From Thiosulfatimonas sediminis (GTDB lineage Bacteria; Pseudomonadota; Gammaproteobacteria; Thiomicrospirales; Thiomicrospiraceae), in the NCBI RefSeq assembly GCF_011398355.1, contig NZ_AP021889.1, positions 1,922,001 through 1,986,000 of the forward strand: a DNA stretch of 64,000 nucleotides. Direction: 5' to 3'. Each line of letters starts with the position of its first letter. Positions within the stretch are counted from its first letter, which is position 1. Below are positions 33,823-44,486 of the stretch, one piece after another. The position numbers and the translations under genes were made by a program. The notes below the pieces were generated by a model that was not told the DNA's origin, ran no database searches, and was given only the letters and a program-made list of their open reading frames with translations.

Positions 33823-36312
33823 ATGACAGCGCATCATTTCAACGAATCCGTCACCGCTTGGCGTTGGTTTTATCGCAGTTTTAAACGCGGCGATTGGCTT
33901 TGGCTATTTGTCGCGATTGCCATCGCCAGCATGAGTTTAACCGCGATTAGTCATCTGGGCGCAAGCATCAAACAAAGCATGTTGCAAAAAGCCGCGGATA
34001 GCTTGGGGGCCGACATCGTATTACGCTCTTCACGACCACTGGATGAGATTTGGCAAACACAAGCGCAAGCACTCAACTTACGCAGCCAAAAAAGCCTCAG
34101 CTTTGTCACCATGGCGATGGTCGAACAACCACAAGAAGCTTTTCAACTGGTGAACTTAACTGCGCTAGAAAACAGTCAACCGCTTAGAGGCGAAAGAACT
34201 TTAAATCCGCAACTTCCCTTTCATCCGCTTAGCACTGGAACCATCTGGATTGAACCTAAATTAATTCAAATGCTTTCTCTGCAAAGTGATAGCAAGGTGC
34301 TTCTGGGCCAAAAACACTTCTCTCTTGCAGGTGCCGTTGAACCAAATGCATTGCTCAATCCGATGACCCAGTTTGCGCCGCAGGTTATTATGTCGCTGAG
34401 CGATTTACCTGCAACCGAACTCATCGGCCCAGGGAGTCGCATAACCTATCAACTCGCGCTGGCAGGTAGCACCGCCGACATTCAACAATTCAGCGCGCAA
34501 TTCAAACAGCAAAATCCTCCGTTTGTCGACTTAATTTCAGCACAGGCTCCTAACGAAGACCTCCAAAAAACCTTGGACCGCGCATGGCTGTTTTTAGATT
34601 TAGCGGCACTATCGGCGGTATTTGTCGCCGGCTTGAGCATTCTCATTGCCAGCCGTTTTTATCTGAATCGCTGGCGTAGCACCCTTGCCTTATTGCGCGC
34701 TTTCGGAGCCAGCGACAAGACGCTGCGCCGTTTATTTTCATGGCAGTTTTTCTGGATTGGCTTGAGCAGTAGCTTACTCGGCGTACTGCTTGGCATCGGA
34801 CTTATCCTGTTAGCAACGCCATGGCTGCAAACGCTGTTTACGCCCTTTGTCCACGTCAGCTATCTCAATGCCGCCCTATTAGGGTTAATCAGCGGTATGT
34901 TAGTGTTATGGAGTTTTGCTTGGCAGGCTTACCAAAGCGCGATGCAGACCTCGCCTTTGCAGGTCTTCAAACAAACCACCAATCGCCAGCAGCTCCGCCA
35001 CTGGCTAATCTCTTTTGGATTGATGCTGGGGTTAATGAGCCTCATCGTACAAATCGATTTTCTCATTTGGATACTGGCGATTGGTATGACCTTGAGTCTG
35101 ACGTTTTATCTCTGTGCCAACGCACTCTTGTGGGGACTGAAAAAAATTCATGGCGGCACTCGCGGCTGGCTTCGATTGGCAATTACAGCACTGCTCAAAC
35201 AGCCGGAATTGCTAAAAATTCAATTAGTTGCCATCGGACTGGTGTTATTTGTACTGATTTTAATGACGTTTGTACGCCAAGATCTAATCAACAACTGGCA
35301 AAACAGTTTGCCAACTCAAACTCCGAATACATTTTTAGTGAATGTCCAGCCCTATCAAGTCAATGATGTGCAAGAAATATTCGCCAAACACGAGCTAACC
35401 CCGGATTTTGTTGCCGTAGCGCGTGGCCGCTTGATTGCTAAAAATAATCAGACTTTAAAAGCTGAAAACCTCACCACCGAGCGGGCACAACGCTTGTTAC
35501 AGCGCGAAGCGAATATCGCGGTCAACGAACAAATGCCGCAATATAATCAAGTCATCGCGCAACTGCCCAGCAACCAATACAATGGACTCGGGGTCAGCGT
35601 CGAACAAGGCATTGCAGGGGCGTTTAATATCCAACTTGGGGATACACTCACCTTTGATTTTGCTGGCCGAGAACAGCATTATCAGGTACGCACTATCCGC
35701 AGCCTCAATTGGCAAAGTTTCCGTTTGAACTTCTTTTTTATTGTGGATCCAAATCCTGCGCAACCACTGGAAATCAGTTATCTCAGTAGTCTGTATATTG
35801 ATAACCAAGCCACTCGCAATGCACTCACCCAACAATTAGCACAACAGGCTTCTGGCGCGCTTTTAGTCGATGTTCAACAGCTTATTGAACAAATTCGAGA
35901 GATTATGGAGCAAGCGGCTTCTGGCGTCAGTGCACTGTTCTTTTTCACGTTTGCGGCCAGTATTGCGGTCTTATTTAGCGCAACCTTAGCCAGCCAACAG
36001 GCGCGCATACAGACATGGCTGCTACTGCGAACACTCGGAGCCAGTAATAAACAAATTATGCTAATCGGGCTAAGTGAATTTATGCTACTTGGATTGTTAG
36101 CAGCGTTACTCGCCGCCAGTTTTGCACAAACCATCAGTGTAATCATTAGTGTTCAACTTTTCGATAGCACACCCGCTTTGTCAACCCAGCTCTGGCTAAT
36201 TACATTTATCGGTAGCAGTAGCATTCTGTTATTGGTGGGTTATCTATCGCAGCGCCCTTATTTACGCATGAGCGCCAACCAACTTAAACGCTATCTTTCA
36301 ACAATGGGGTAA
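33823..36312 (+). CDS. ybbP: ABC transporter permease YbbP (FtsX/MacB-like)
   Basis: 829-aa inner-membrane protein with duplicated FtsX modules. Helices are seen near residues 25-45, 255-275, 305-330, 345-365, about 390-440, 465-485 and three near the C-terminus (LFFFTFAASIAVLFSATLA and following), with two large periplasmic domains between. LALLRAFGASDKTLRRLFSWQFFWIG and WLLLRTLGASNKQIMLIGLSEFMLLG are the paired conserved loops that contact the ATPase. Confidence 0.92.
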   Translation: MTAHHFNESVTAWRWFYRSFKRGDWLWLFVAIAIASMSLTAISHLGASIKQSMLQKAADSLGADIVLRSSRPLDEIWQTQAQALNLRSQKSLSFVTMAMVEQPQEAFQLVNLTALENSQPLRGERTLNPQLPFHPLSTGTIWIEPKLIQMLSLQSDSKVLLGQKHFSLAGAVEPNALLNPMTQFAPQVIMSLSDLPATELIGPGSRITYQLALAGSTADIQQFSAQFKQQNPPFVDLISAQAPNEDLQKTLDRAWLFLDLAALSAVFVAGLSILIASRFYLNRWRSTLALLRAFGASDKTLRRLFSWQFFWIGLSSSLLGVLLGIGLILLATPWLQTLFTPFVHVSYLNAALLGLISGMLVLWSFAWQAYQSAMQTSPLQVFKQTTNRQQLRHWLISFGLMLGLMSLIVQIDFLIWILAIGMTLSLTFYLCANALLWGLKKIHGGTRGWLRLAITALLKQPELLKIQLVAIGLVLFVLILMTFVRQDLINNWQNSLPTQTPNTFLVNVQPYQVNDVQEIFAKHELTPDFVAVARGRLIAKNNQTLKAENLTTERAQRLLQREANIAVNEQMPQYNQVIAQLPSNQYNGLGVSVEQGIAGAFNIQLGDTLTFDFAGREQHYQVRTIRSLNWQSFRLNFFFIVDPNPAQPLEISYLSSLYIDNQATRNALTQQLAQQASGALLVDVQQLIEQIREIMEQAASGVSALFFFTFAASIAVLFSATLASQQARIQTWLLLRTLGASNKQIMLIGLSEFMLLGLLAALLAASFAQTISVIISVQLFDSTPALSTQLWLITFIGSSSILLLVGYLSQRPYLRMSANQLKRYLSTMG

Positions 36313-36425
36313 CGATTCTTTTCCTTCGGGTTAAAAAATTTAATTGTAATTATTACGTATCAAGTGTAAATTAATACTAACTTTTACGCATTTACCTTTA
36401 ACTTTTGACTGGAAGGAATTACGTC

Positions 36426-36644
36426 ATGACTGCAAAACTGTTATTACAAACCGGTCGTTTTACCCAATTTTTTGGCGGCATTAACGTTATTCTCTTGTTT
36501 TGGTATGGAGCCTACACCACACTGTTACACGATATGACTAAAGGGATTACCTTGATTGCCATCAGCTTGATTATTGCTTGGTCAGTCGCACTGATTGTTG
36601 GAGGCTGCTATTTAGCTGCCGATAGCTACCGCCAAAGAGCCTAA
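36426..36644 (+). CDS. Small two-helix membrane protein
   Basis: 72 aa, starting at the ATG with GGAAGGA nicely spaced upstream (an in-frame TTG at 36405 is inside that leader). Two hydrophobic helices: GGINVILLFWYGAYTTLL and GITLIAISLIIAWSVALIVGGCYL. No family is recognised. It has its own terminator and appears monocistronic. Confidence 0.65.
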   Translation: MTAKLLLQTGRFTQFFGGINVILLFWYGAYTTLLHDMTKGITLIAISLIIAWSVALIVGGCYLAADSYRQRA

Positions 36645-36677
36645 GCCTAGAGCATTCAAAAACCGCTTTTCTTCCCC

Positions 36678-36704
36678 ACTCTCAAACGGATTTGAGAGTT
36701 TCTT
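36678..36704 (+). terminator. Probable rho-independent terminator
   Basis: ACTCTCAAA / TTTGAGAGT form a 9-bp perfect stem with a CGGA tetraloop, followed by TTCTT. It ends the small membrane protein gene. Confidence 0.65.
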
Positions 36705-36890
36705 AAGAAGTTTTCCTAACAGTATTCCCGTCCGAAATAGTTTATCAGCCCACCTCTCTAGTTAAATACGCAGTATTGCCAAGTGAATTATTTGCTAAGC
36801 GCCGATATAATTCATGCTCAATAACCTTTCAATCCACTTGGTTTTTTGATTGGTTGTGCAAAACCCTGCAACTTTTGAATGGGCGTAAAT

Positions 36891-37109
36891 ATGAAAATTA
36901 CACTGCAAAATATTGAAAACTTCTCTGTCATCGACGAAATTCACGCGGGGTATATTGAAAAACCTCAATCTGCGGAACTTAAGAACGTGATGACCCGCGC
37001 AGGAGGAGAGTTGAACTTAAAACCTGTTAACTTGTTTAAAGCCGATCTAAAACAGCAAATGGTTCTAAAATGTAAGGCTTCAGGCACCACCTACACAATT
37101 CACAGTTAA
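36891..37109 (+). CDS. Small hypothetical protein
   Basis: 72 aa (76 if an in-frame ATG at 36879 is used). Soluble, with an N-terminal beta-rich segment MKITLQNIENFSVIDEIHAGYI and a Lys-rich C-terminal half. No motif is recognised. A strong terminator follows the stop by about 40 bp, which supports a real monocistronic gene. Neither start has a clear Shine-Dalgarno. Confidence 0.5.
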   Translation: MKITLQNIENFSVIDEIHAGYIEKPQSAELKNVMTRAGGELNLKPVNLFKADLKQQMVLKCKASGTTYTIHS

Positions 37110-37149
37110 GCTAATTGTCAGTTCCTAAGCTTCCAAGTTGTTATCAAAT

Positions 37150-37186
37150 AAGCGCCTCAGAAACTTTTCTCAGGCGCTTATTTTTT
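37150..37186 (+). terminator. Rho-independent terminator
   Basis: AAGCGCCT / AGGCGCTT form an 8-bp stem with an inner AGAAA / TTTCT helix, followed by TTTTTT after a single A. Confidence 0.88.
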
Positions 37187-37238
37187 ATCCAAATTGAAAC
37201 GACAAAACGTCTTATGCCAAGCAACAAACTGAAAACTC

Positions 37239-37649
37239 ATGAACTATCTGCAAGCCATTAAAATGCTCCGGCAAACTCCGAACCATCCACTATTGGGATT
37301 GTTTTTGGACACCGAACAGCAATACTTGCACTTTTTTGTGTTGCAGAGTCGTGAAAATGACACCGCCCAAGTTGATATTTTTTACAGCGGCAGCTATTTA
37401 TTTGAAATGACCGCCACCGAAGGAAACTACCCACAACAGTCTTTTCCAGCAAGCCTAAAACCTTATTTAGACCTTGCGCAATTTCGTCACTACAACGACA
37501 TCACTGACCTATACTATATGATTCCCGCACAAATCTTGTACACTCTTTTCCCTGAACTAACCAACCCGACCACGCAGATTCAAGGACCCCAAAACAAAGC
37601 GTTTTTTTGCTTGCACGCCGCGGAATTGATTAAACGCTATTGGAAGTAA
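37239..37649 (+). CDS. Hypothetical protein
   Basis: 136 aa, soluble, rich in aromatic residues (LHFFVLQSR, QVDIFYSGSYLFEM, DLYYMIPAQILYTLF), with no signal peptide and no known motif. The codon use and composition look like a real gene. It is flanked by a terminator upstream and about 130 bp of featureless DNA downstream, so it is probably monocistronic. Confidence 0.6.
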   Translation: MNYLQAIKMLRQTPNHPLLGLFLDTEQQYLHFFVLQSRENDTAQVDIFYSGSYLFEMTATEGNYPQQSFPASLKPYLDLAQFRHYNDITDLYYMIPAQILYTLFPELTNPTTQIQGPQNKAFFCLHAAELIKRYWK

Positions 37650-37779
37650 TTGAAACGACATCCTAACTATCCGCCGACTAACGATAAAAACGCGGCCAAA
37701 ACGCACCATTGCCAGCAAATACCTGAATATTCAACTAACAAACCAAAAGCAAACCAACTCAGGAAATAAACGCTAAACC

Positions 37780-38415
37780 ATGACAAAACTCAGCGACCAA
37801 ATCAACCTAGACACTTGGATTGTGTCAGATACGCACTTTGGACATGAGGCCATCTTAACGTATGAACCTACTCGAGCAGCTGCGATGCAAGCGGATGGCT
37901 TTTCCAACCAAAATGAATGGATGATTCATCAATGGAATCGCCTAGTGGACAAAACAGATTTAGTCTTGCATCTAGGGGATTTTGCCTTCAAAGGTAAGAG
38001 TGTCATAGAACAGCTCAATGGTTGCATTGTGTTATTAATCGGCAACCATGATGTGAAAAACGTGCCTTGGTATCGTGCATATCAAAAACAATTTCCTGAA
38101 AGGTTTCAACTGATTGAAGAAGCAGGGAAATTATCCGAGCCAATCGGTGTCAGTGGACTGATTAAAACGTTCGCTAATCAAAAAGTATTTTTTAGTCATT
38201 ACCCGCTGGTTAGCGAAGATCCATTTACTCGAGGTAAAGCCAAAGCGACCCGTGATGCCATGGCTCAATTATTTATTGCAGAGCAATGTGCTTTCAATAT
38301 CCACGGTCACGTACATTCCAATGACGGTTTTACCGATAAAACTCGTGAACGAAATGTGTCATGGGAAAAAACGGACTTTCAACCCATTCAACTTAAAGAA
38401 CTGCTCAATCTTTGA
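37780..38415 (+). CDS. Calcineurin-like metallophosphoesterase
   Basis: 211 aa. The metal-binding blocks of the superfamily are present in order: SDTHFGHEAIL, LHLGDFAFKG, LLIGNHDVKN, FSHYPL and HGHVHSND. This is the type often annotated as a phosphoesterase or 2',3'-cyclic phosphodiesterase-like protein; the substrate cannot be told. No operon partner. Confidence 0.88.
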   Translation: MTKLSDQINLDTWIVSDTHFGHEAILTYEPTRAAAMQADGFSNQNEWMIHQWNRLVDKTDLVLHLGDFAFKGKSVIEQLNGCIVLLIGNHDVKNVPWYRAYQKQFPERFQLIEEAGKLSEPIGVSGLIKTFANQKVFFSHYPLVSEDPFTRGKAKATRDAMAQLFIAEQCAFNIHGHVHSNDGFTDKTRERNVSWEKTDFQPIQLKELLNL

Positions 38416-38596
38416 AAATTATAAGCAAATCAATACAACTGATTACGTTTGTGTGATTGCTGACTGAGATGCATTTTTGGTCAGTACGATAAAGAAAGTA
38501 TTTGAATAATATGTCCCTAATAAATCCCAGAAAGGAGTTATTGAGAAAATAAGACTTTCACAGGCTATGTAAGAGATTGTTTTTAAAAGAAAAATT

Positions 38597-38673
38597 GGTC
38601 GGAGTGACAGGATTTGAACCTGCGACCACCACACCCCCAGTGTGGTGCGCTACCAGACTGCGCTACACCCCGA
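38597..38673 (-). tRNA. tRNA-Pro (anticodon GGG)
   Basis: The minus strand folds as a complete cloverleaf: acceptor CGGGGTG / CACTCCG, D-arm GTAGCGCAGTCTGGTAGCGC, anticodon stem CCACA / TGTGG with loop CTGGGGG (anticodon GGG) and T-arm GGTTCAAATCC. The 3' CCA is encoded (TGGT on the plus strand at 38597-38600). Confidence 0.95.
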
Positions 38674-38749
38674 TTTTGAGACAGTGCTTTGAGCACTTAA
38701 TTTTTGAAGAGCGTATTATAACCAGCTAATGAAAGATTCACAGCAAGGA

Positions 38750-39202
38750 TTAATAATTTTCTTCGAGATGCTTTTGAAAGGCATGGATCTGTTGTTGAAG
38801 CACTTCCGCAATTTGCCGCGCTTGCTGTAACTGAGCGATATCGCACTTTACGGCTAAAACCAGAGGAGCAAGTGCGCCATCCGTTTGTTGCGACTGCTGA
38901 GCAGGTGCCTCAGCAGAAAGCCCATTTTTTGGCTGTTTTGCTAAACGATTCTGTGCGCCGGCAATCGTCAAACCTTCGTCATTTAACAAATGACTGATTT
39001 CAATAATCAGCAGGACGTCATCACGTTGATAATAACGACGTCCGCTACGTTTAGATGGCGTTAACTGAACAAAATGCTGTTCCCAATAACGCAATACATG
39101 ATCTTTAATACCAGTAAAGCGCGATACCTCACCAATGGTGAGGTACTTTTTAGCGGGAATCGAGTCTAAATCGAAAGATTTTGTCTTAGTTGCTACCATC
39201 AA
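38750..39202 (-). CDS. MerR-family transcriptional regulator downstream of ihfA
   Basis: 150 aa. MerR-type winged helix: [25 protein letters not shown], then [19 protein letters not shown] and [12 protein letters not shown]. The C-terminal half is a coiled coil without Cys ligands, so it is not a metal sensor. A MerR gene after ihfA is the usual gammaproteobacterial arrangement. It overlaps the ihfA end by 17 bp. Confidence 0.88.
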   Translation of the reverse strand: MMVATKTKSFDLDSIPAKKYLTIGEVSRFTGIKDHVLRYWEQHFVQLTPSKRSGRRYYQRDDVLLIIEISHLLNDEGLTIAGAQNRLAKQPKNGLSAEAPAQQSQQTDGALAPLVLAVKCDIAQLQQARQIAEVLQQQIHAFQKHLEENY

Positions 39203-39506
39203 AACTGTCTATTTGCGCGCGTAATTTTTGACCAGGTTTAAATGTTACCACTCTTCTTGCCGAAATAGGAACATCTTCACCGGTTCTTGGATTTCTTCCT
39301 GGACGCGATGCTTTATCACGCAGTTCAAAATTTCCAAATCCAGATAATTTTATCTGCTCTCCGGACACCAACACATCGCTGATTTCTTCGTAGAACTGTT
39401 CAACCAAGTCTTTTGATTCACGTTTATTAAAACCGAATGTATCGGACAGTTGTTGCGCAATTTGCGCTTTGGTTAAAGTATTACTATCTGCCCATTCTTC
39501 AGACAT
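39186..39506 (-). CDS. ihfA: Integration host factor alpha subunit
   Basis: 106-aa HU/IHF-family DNA-bending protein. [69 protein letters not shown] fit IHF alpha, including the Pro that intercalates (GRNPRTGE). The ATG at 39506 has AGGGG upstream. In the classical position after pheT. IHF also serves type I-E spacer acquisition, so it may act on the leader at 9868-9925. Confidence 0.95.
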   Translation of the reverse strand: MSEEWADSNTLTKAQIAQQLSDTFGFNKRESKDLVEQFYEEISDVLVSGEQIKLSGFGNFELRDKASRPGRNPRTGEDVPISARRVVTFKPGQKLRAQIDSFDGSN

Positions 39507-39538
39507 ACTTGTACCCCTAATCACTTTTCTTCTGATCC

Positions 39539-41926
39539 TTAACGTAGTTGTGCATTAACGGTATCTTTAGCAACCTGCAGAATGCGAGCAACCAGCGCTT
39601 CCACTTCTGCATCTTCTAAAGTGCGTTCTTGATGTTGTAATTTCAAGGTAAGCGCGACACTTTTCTGATTTGGTTCAACACCTTGGCCACGATAAATATC
39701 AAAAATTTCAACATTGCGTAAAATTTCTGATTCAACGTGCACCGCATCCAACAACTGTTGCACTGGCAAAGATTGTTCAACCACAAAAGCTAAGTCACGC
39801 TGTACTTCTGGAAACTTAGAAATCCCTTGCGCCGCCGGAACGTCCATCGTCATCAAGGCATCCTGGCGAATCTGGAACATGAACACGGTGCCTGAAACCC
39901 CCATGGTTTTAAGCAATTGCGGATGCAATTGACCAATAACCCCAACTTCCTTACCATCTTTCATCAAAGAGGCTGACTGACCTGGGTGCAGTGCGGGATT
40001 ACGGCAAGCCTCAAAACGAATTTTACCAAGTTGATGGCTCATACGTAGCAAGGTTTCAACATCGCCTTTCAGGTCAAAAAAGTCAGCATTTCGTGACTTT
40101 TCATCCCAACCGGATGCCGCTACAGGACCAACGATCGCGGCCGCTAACATCGGTACTTGCGTTGCGCCAGTGGCTTCTTGATCGTTTTTATAGAAGACCA
40201 AACCAGATTCGAACACACGAACACGCCCTTGCTGGCGATTCTGATTGTAAGCAATGCTTTGTAGAAGACCAGGGAAAAGCGTGGTGCGCATCGCTTTCAT
40301 ATCTTCCGAAATCGGATTCTGCAACAGCACATAAGGCAAGTCCGGCGCCAAAGCGATTTGCTTCTTCTCCTCAACAAACGAATAAGTCACCACTTCGTTA
40401 TAACCATTTTGTACCAATGCAATTTTAAGTGCCATCAACTCTTGTTCAGACTCTGGCAACTCGCGCAAAGTAATCGGCGCCATAACCGGATCTTCTGGCA
40501 AATTGTTATAGCCATAAACACGGCCAATTTCTTCGACCAAATCCATCTCGATTTGCATATCAAAACGATAGGATGGCGCGGTTAGCAACCAACCATCAGC
40601 TATGCGCACAACGCTAAAACCAAGACGCTCAAAAATCGCCTCGACCGTTTCCGCAGGAACGGCAACACCAAGCTTCTCGACCAGCGTTTGTTCACGAAGC
40701 GTAATTTGCGCCACACTCGGCATATACTCATCGCTGATATGCGCCGAAATTTGCGACACTTCACCGCCGGCGATTTCTAACAGCAAGCTCAAAGCACGAT
40801 TTAAAGCACGCTCCGGCAACATTGGGTCAACACCACGCTCAAAGCGCATCGATGAGTCGGTATGCAAGCCATAGGCACGCGCTTTTCCGGTAATCGCCAA
40901 AGGCGCAAAATGCGCGCATTCAAAAAAGATCGCACTCGTTGCATCGGTGACTGAGGTACTTAGGCCACCCATCACACCCGCAAGCGCAATCACACCACTA
41001 TCATCGGCGATTACCAAAGTACCCTCTTTGAGAGTAATCTCTTTCTCATCGAGGGTTATCAGTTTCTCACCCGCTTGCGCCATGCGCACTTGCACCGTTC
41101 CTTGCAATTTCGCTAAATCAAAGGCGTGCATCGGTTGACCCATTTCCAGCAGAACGTAGTTGGTAATATCAACCGTTAAGCTCAGCGGACGCAAACCGGA
41201 ACGTTCCAGGCGCTGCTTCATCCAAACAGGCGTTGCTGCTTGAGGGTTAAAGCCGCTGACCACGCACCCTAAATATTTTGGACACGCCTTAGGTTCTGCC
41301 ACTTGAATCGCCACGGAACAAGGCTCTGAACCAGCCATCTCACACTCTACGAACGGAACCTTAAAAGGTGCCGCACTGATGGCATGAACATCACGTGCGA
41401 TCCCTAAAACACTGAAGCAATCCGCGCGGTTTGGGGTCAAATCAACATCCAAAGAGGTGTCATTTAAATCCAAATAGTCACGCACATCCATACCGATTGG
41501 CGCATCTGAAGGCAACAAATGCAAACCGTCAACACCGTCATCTGGCAAACCAATTTCACTGGCACCGCACAGCATACCGTTAGACGGTACACCGCGAAGT
41601 TTCGCTTTTTTGATTTTAAAATCACCCGGCAAAACCGCGCCGACCATCGCGCAACACACTTTTTGCCCAGGTGCGACATTTTTTGCACCGCAGACGATTT
41701 GCACTAATTCACTCTGGCCGACATCAACTTGTGTCACGTTCAACTTATCTGCGTCAGGATGTTTTTCCATCGACACCACGTGAGCAACCACCACATGACT
41801 AAATTGTCCAGCAACCGGTTCAACGGCATCGACTTCCAAACCGGCTAAACTGAGCGCTTCAGCTAACTCGTTCGCATCCCACTCTGGGTTGGTCCATTGA
41901 CGTAACCAATTCTCACTAAATTTCAT
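39539..41926 (-). CDS. pheT: Phenylalanine-tRNA ligase beta subunit
   Basis: 795 aa, the usual length. N-terminal start [14 protein letters not shown], tRNA-binding EMAP-like domain ([25 protein letters not shown]), B3/B4 editing domain, B5 and the C-terminal ferredoxin-fold anticodon-binding domain ([14 protein letters not shown]) are all recognisable. Pairs with pheS, whose stop lies 38 bp upstream of its start. Confidence 0.97.
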   Translation of the reverse strand: MKFSENWLRQWTNPEWDANELAEALSLAGLEVDAVEPVAGQFSHVVVAHVVSMEKHPDADKLNVTQVDVGQSELVQIVCGAKNVAPGQKVCCAMVGAVLPGDFKIKKAKLRGVPSNGMLCGASEIGLPDDGVDGLHLLPSDAPIGMDVRDYLDLNDTSLDVDLTPNRADCFSVLGIARDVHAISAAPFKVPFVECEMAGSEPCSVAIQVAEPKACPKYLGCVVSGFNPQAATPVWMKQRLERSGLRPLSLTVDITNYVLLEMGQPMHAFDLAKLQGTVQVRMAQAGEKLITLDEKEITLKEGTLVIADDSGVIALAGVMGGLSTSVTDATSAIFFECAHFAPLAITGKARAYGLHTDSSMRFERGVDPMLPERALNRALSLLLEIAGGEVSQISAHISDEYMPSVAQITLREQTLVEKLGVAVPAETVEAIFERLGFSVVRIADGWLLTAPSYRFDMQIEMDLVEEIGRVYGYNNLPEDPVMAPITLRELPESEQELMALKIALVQNGYNEVVTYSFVEEKKQIALAPDLPYVLLQNPISEDMKAMRTTLFPGLLQSIAYNQNRQQGRVRVFESGLVFYKNDQEATGATQVPMLAAAIVGPVAASGWDEKSRNADFFDLKGDVETLLRMSHQLGKIRFEACRNPALHPGQSASLMKDGKEVGVIGQLHPQLLKTMGVSGTVFMFQIRQDALMTMDVPAAQGISKFPEVQRDLAFVVEQSLPVQQLLDAVHVESEILRNVEIFDIYRGQGVEPNQKSVALTLKLQHQERTLEDAEVEALVARILQVAKDTVNAQLR

Positions 41927-41964
41927 CTTTTTCAGTGCCTTTTCTTTATCGCTTGCCGCAGTGT

Positions 41965-42969
<1,005 letters not shown>

Positions 42970-43096
42970 TTAAGTCCTAAAACAGCTTAAAATTCTTTAT
43001 AAAACAAAGGATTATATCCGAAATAAAGGGGGTTCGTTTTCTAAAAAACGTAATAACCCGTTCTTTTATAAAGACTTGGAAAAAACAAAATAGCAC

Positions 43097-43123
43097 AAAA
43101 AAATAGGGGACCAGAGCCCCCTA
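43097..43123 (-). terminator. Terminator or attenuator between rplT and pheS
   Basis: On the minus strand TAGGGG / CCCCTA form a stem around about 8 nt, followed by seven T residues, 41 bp after the rplT stop. It may end the infC-rpmI-rplT message or act as an attenuator ahead of pheST. Confidence 0.75.
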
Positions 43124-43163
43124 CTTTTAACGAAACCATTTTACCGGTTTGCGAATGTGCGAC

Positions 43164-43520
43164 TTACACTAGCGCTGCTTTTGCTTGTTCAGCAATGGCA
43201 GTAAACGCTGCTGCATCATGCACTGCGATGTCTGCAAGAACCTTACGGTCTACTTGAATACCCGCTTTTGTCAAACCGTCGATAAAACGGCTGTACGTCA
43301 TACCGTTCATACGAGCTGCAGCGTTAATACGCGCAATCCATAAACGACGGAATTGACGCTTTCTTTGACGACGGTCACGGTATGCATATTGACCCGCTTT
43401 GATTACCGCTTGACGAGCAACACGGAAAACCTTGCGACGAGCACCGAAATAACCTTTTGCCGCTTTTAGTACTTTATTATGACGACGACGTGCAATCACG
43501 CCTCTTTTAACTCTTGCCAT
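43164..43520 (-). CDS. rplT: 50S ribosomal protein L20
   Basis: 118 aa, strongly basic, standard length. [30 protein letters not shown] is diagnostic. L20 binds 23S rRNA early in assembly and, in E. coli, represses its own message. Confidence 0.98.
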   Translation of the reverse strand: MARVKRGVIARRRHNKVLKAAKGYFGARRKVFRVARQAVIKAGQYAYRDRRQRKRQFRRLWIARINAAARMNGMTYSRFIDGLTKAGIQVDRKVLADIAVHDAAAFTAIAEQAKAALV

Positions 43521-43536
43521 TTTTCAATCTCTCCTA

Positions 43537-43734
43537 TTAAGCGTAAGGCAACATGCGGCGAACCATTGCCACATCGTGATCGTGAATCATGCTACCAGAA
43601 CGTAGCTGACGTTTACGCTTTGTCGTTTTCTTAGTAAGAATGTGACGTAGGTGAGCCTGTTTACATTTAAAACGGCCAGAACCAGTTTTCTTGAAGCGCT
43701 TAAGTGCGCTGCTGTTAGATTTCATCTTTGGCAT
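43537..43734 (-). CDS. rpmI: 50S ribosomal protein L35
   Basis: 65 aa. [33 protein letters not shown] is typical L35. It lies 16 bp before rplT and follows a 169-bp structured gap after infC. Confidence 0.98.
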   Translation of the reverse strand: MPKMKSNSSALKRFKKTGSGRFKCKQAHLRHILTKKTTKRKRQLRSGSMIHDHDVAMVRRMLPYA

Positions 43735-43903
43735 GAAATAAAACTCCGCATTTAAGTGAGTGTCGAAACACCACTTGATTTCTTAACTAGCCTCTTAGCG
43801 AGGCCACATGGAAACAACGAACAGCACTGAGGGAGCTGCACCGGAAACGCCCATATGAATGAAACGCCCCAGCTGTTGTAGTTGGCTTAAATTAGCGAGC
43901 TAA
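43735..43903 (-). promoter_or_regulatory. infC-rpmI intercistronic region with hairpins
   Basis: 169 nt separate infC from rpmI, unusually long for this operon. On the minus strand there are at least two hairpins: GCCTC / GAGGC, and AAGTG-x-TGT / ACA-x-CACTT with a TTCG loop just before rpmI. L20-mediated repression acts at this location in E. coli, so a similar control element is plausible; no consensus was matched. Confidence 0.35.
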
Positions 43904-44461
43904 TCAGCCTTTTTTGATTGGAGCAACCATCATTTGCATTTGACGACCTTCCATCTTCGGCATCTGTTCAACAGCACCGATTTCCTGAATGTCTTCGCGC
44001 ACGCGCTCCAATACTTTCAATCCCAGTTCCTTATGGGTAATTTCACGGCCACGGAACCAAATAGTTACCTTGACACGATCTCCCTTAGTTAGGAATTTCA
44101 CCAGGTTGCGTAGCTTGACCTGATAATCCCCCTCCTCAGTTCCTGGGCGAAATTTAACTTCTTTAACTTGAACTTGTTTTTGGTTTTTCTTTGCTTCATG
44201 CGCTTTTTTCTGCTGCTGATACAAATACTTGCCATAGTCCATTACTTTGCAAACCGGAGGACTTGCTTTGGCTGCAATTTCGACTAAATCTAAACCCGCT
44301 TCAGTTGCCGCTGCTAAAGCGTCTTGAATTGAAACGACACCTGCCTGTTCGCCGGCTGCATCGATTAATCGAACTTCTTTAGCAATAATTGCATGATTAA
44401 TGCGATCTTTTGGCGCTTCAGGTTGTTGCGGTCTAGGACGACCACCTCTACGAATTGCGAT
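43904..44461 (-). CDS. infC: Translation initiation factor IF-3 (non-canonical AUC start)
   Basis: 185 aa when read from an ATC at 44461, which has GGAGG 8 nt upstream. The product then starts [12 protein letters not shown] and includes the full N-domain ([21 protein letters not shown]) and C-domain ([55 protein letters not shown]). The first ATG (44242) would remove the whole N-domain and is not credible. Rare AUU/AUC starts on infC are known and let IF-3 repress its own translation. An ATT at 44467 is too close to GGAGG to be preferred. Confidence 0.93.
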   Translation of the reverse strand: MAIRRGGRPRPQQPEAPKDRINHAIIAKEVRLIDAAGEQAGVVSIQDALAAATEAGLDLVEIAAKASPPVCKVMDYGKYLYQQQKKAHEAKKNQKQVQVKEVKFRPGTEEGDYQVKLRNLVKFLTKGDRVKVTIWFRGREITHKELGLKVLERVREDIQEIGAVEQMPKMEGRQMQMMVAPIKKG

Positions 44462-44486
44462 AGCAATATCCTCCAGTTGTTAAAAA

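Noticed and set aside
43041-43139. 32-residue frame with two Phe pairs between rplT and pheS, a possible pheST leader peptide
   Set aside because: The Phe codons come largely from the T-run of the terminator hairpin, which lies inside the frame; a leader peptide should precede the terminator. No ribosome-binding site is clear.
43904-44242. 112-aa ATG-initiated version of IF-3
   Set aside because: It lacks the conserved N-domain, which is present in frame upstream and reachable from the AUC start.
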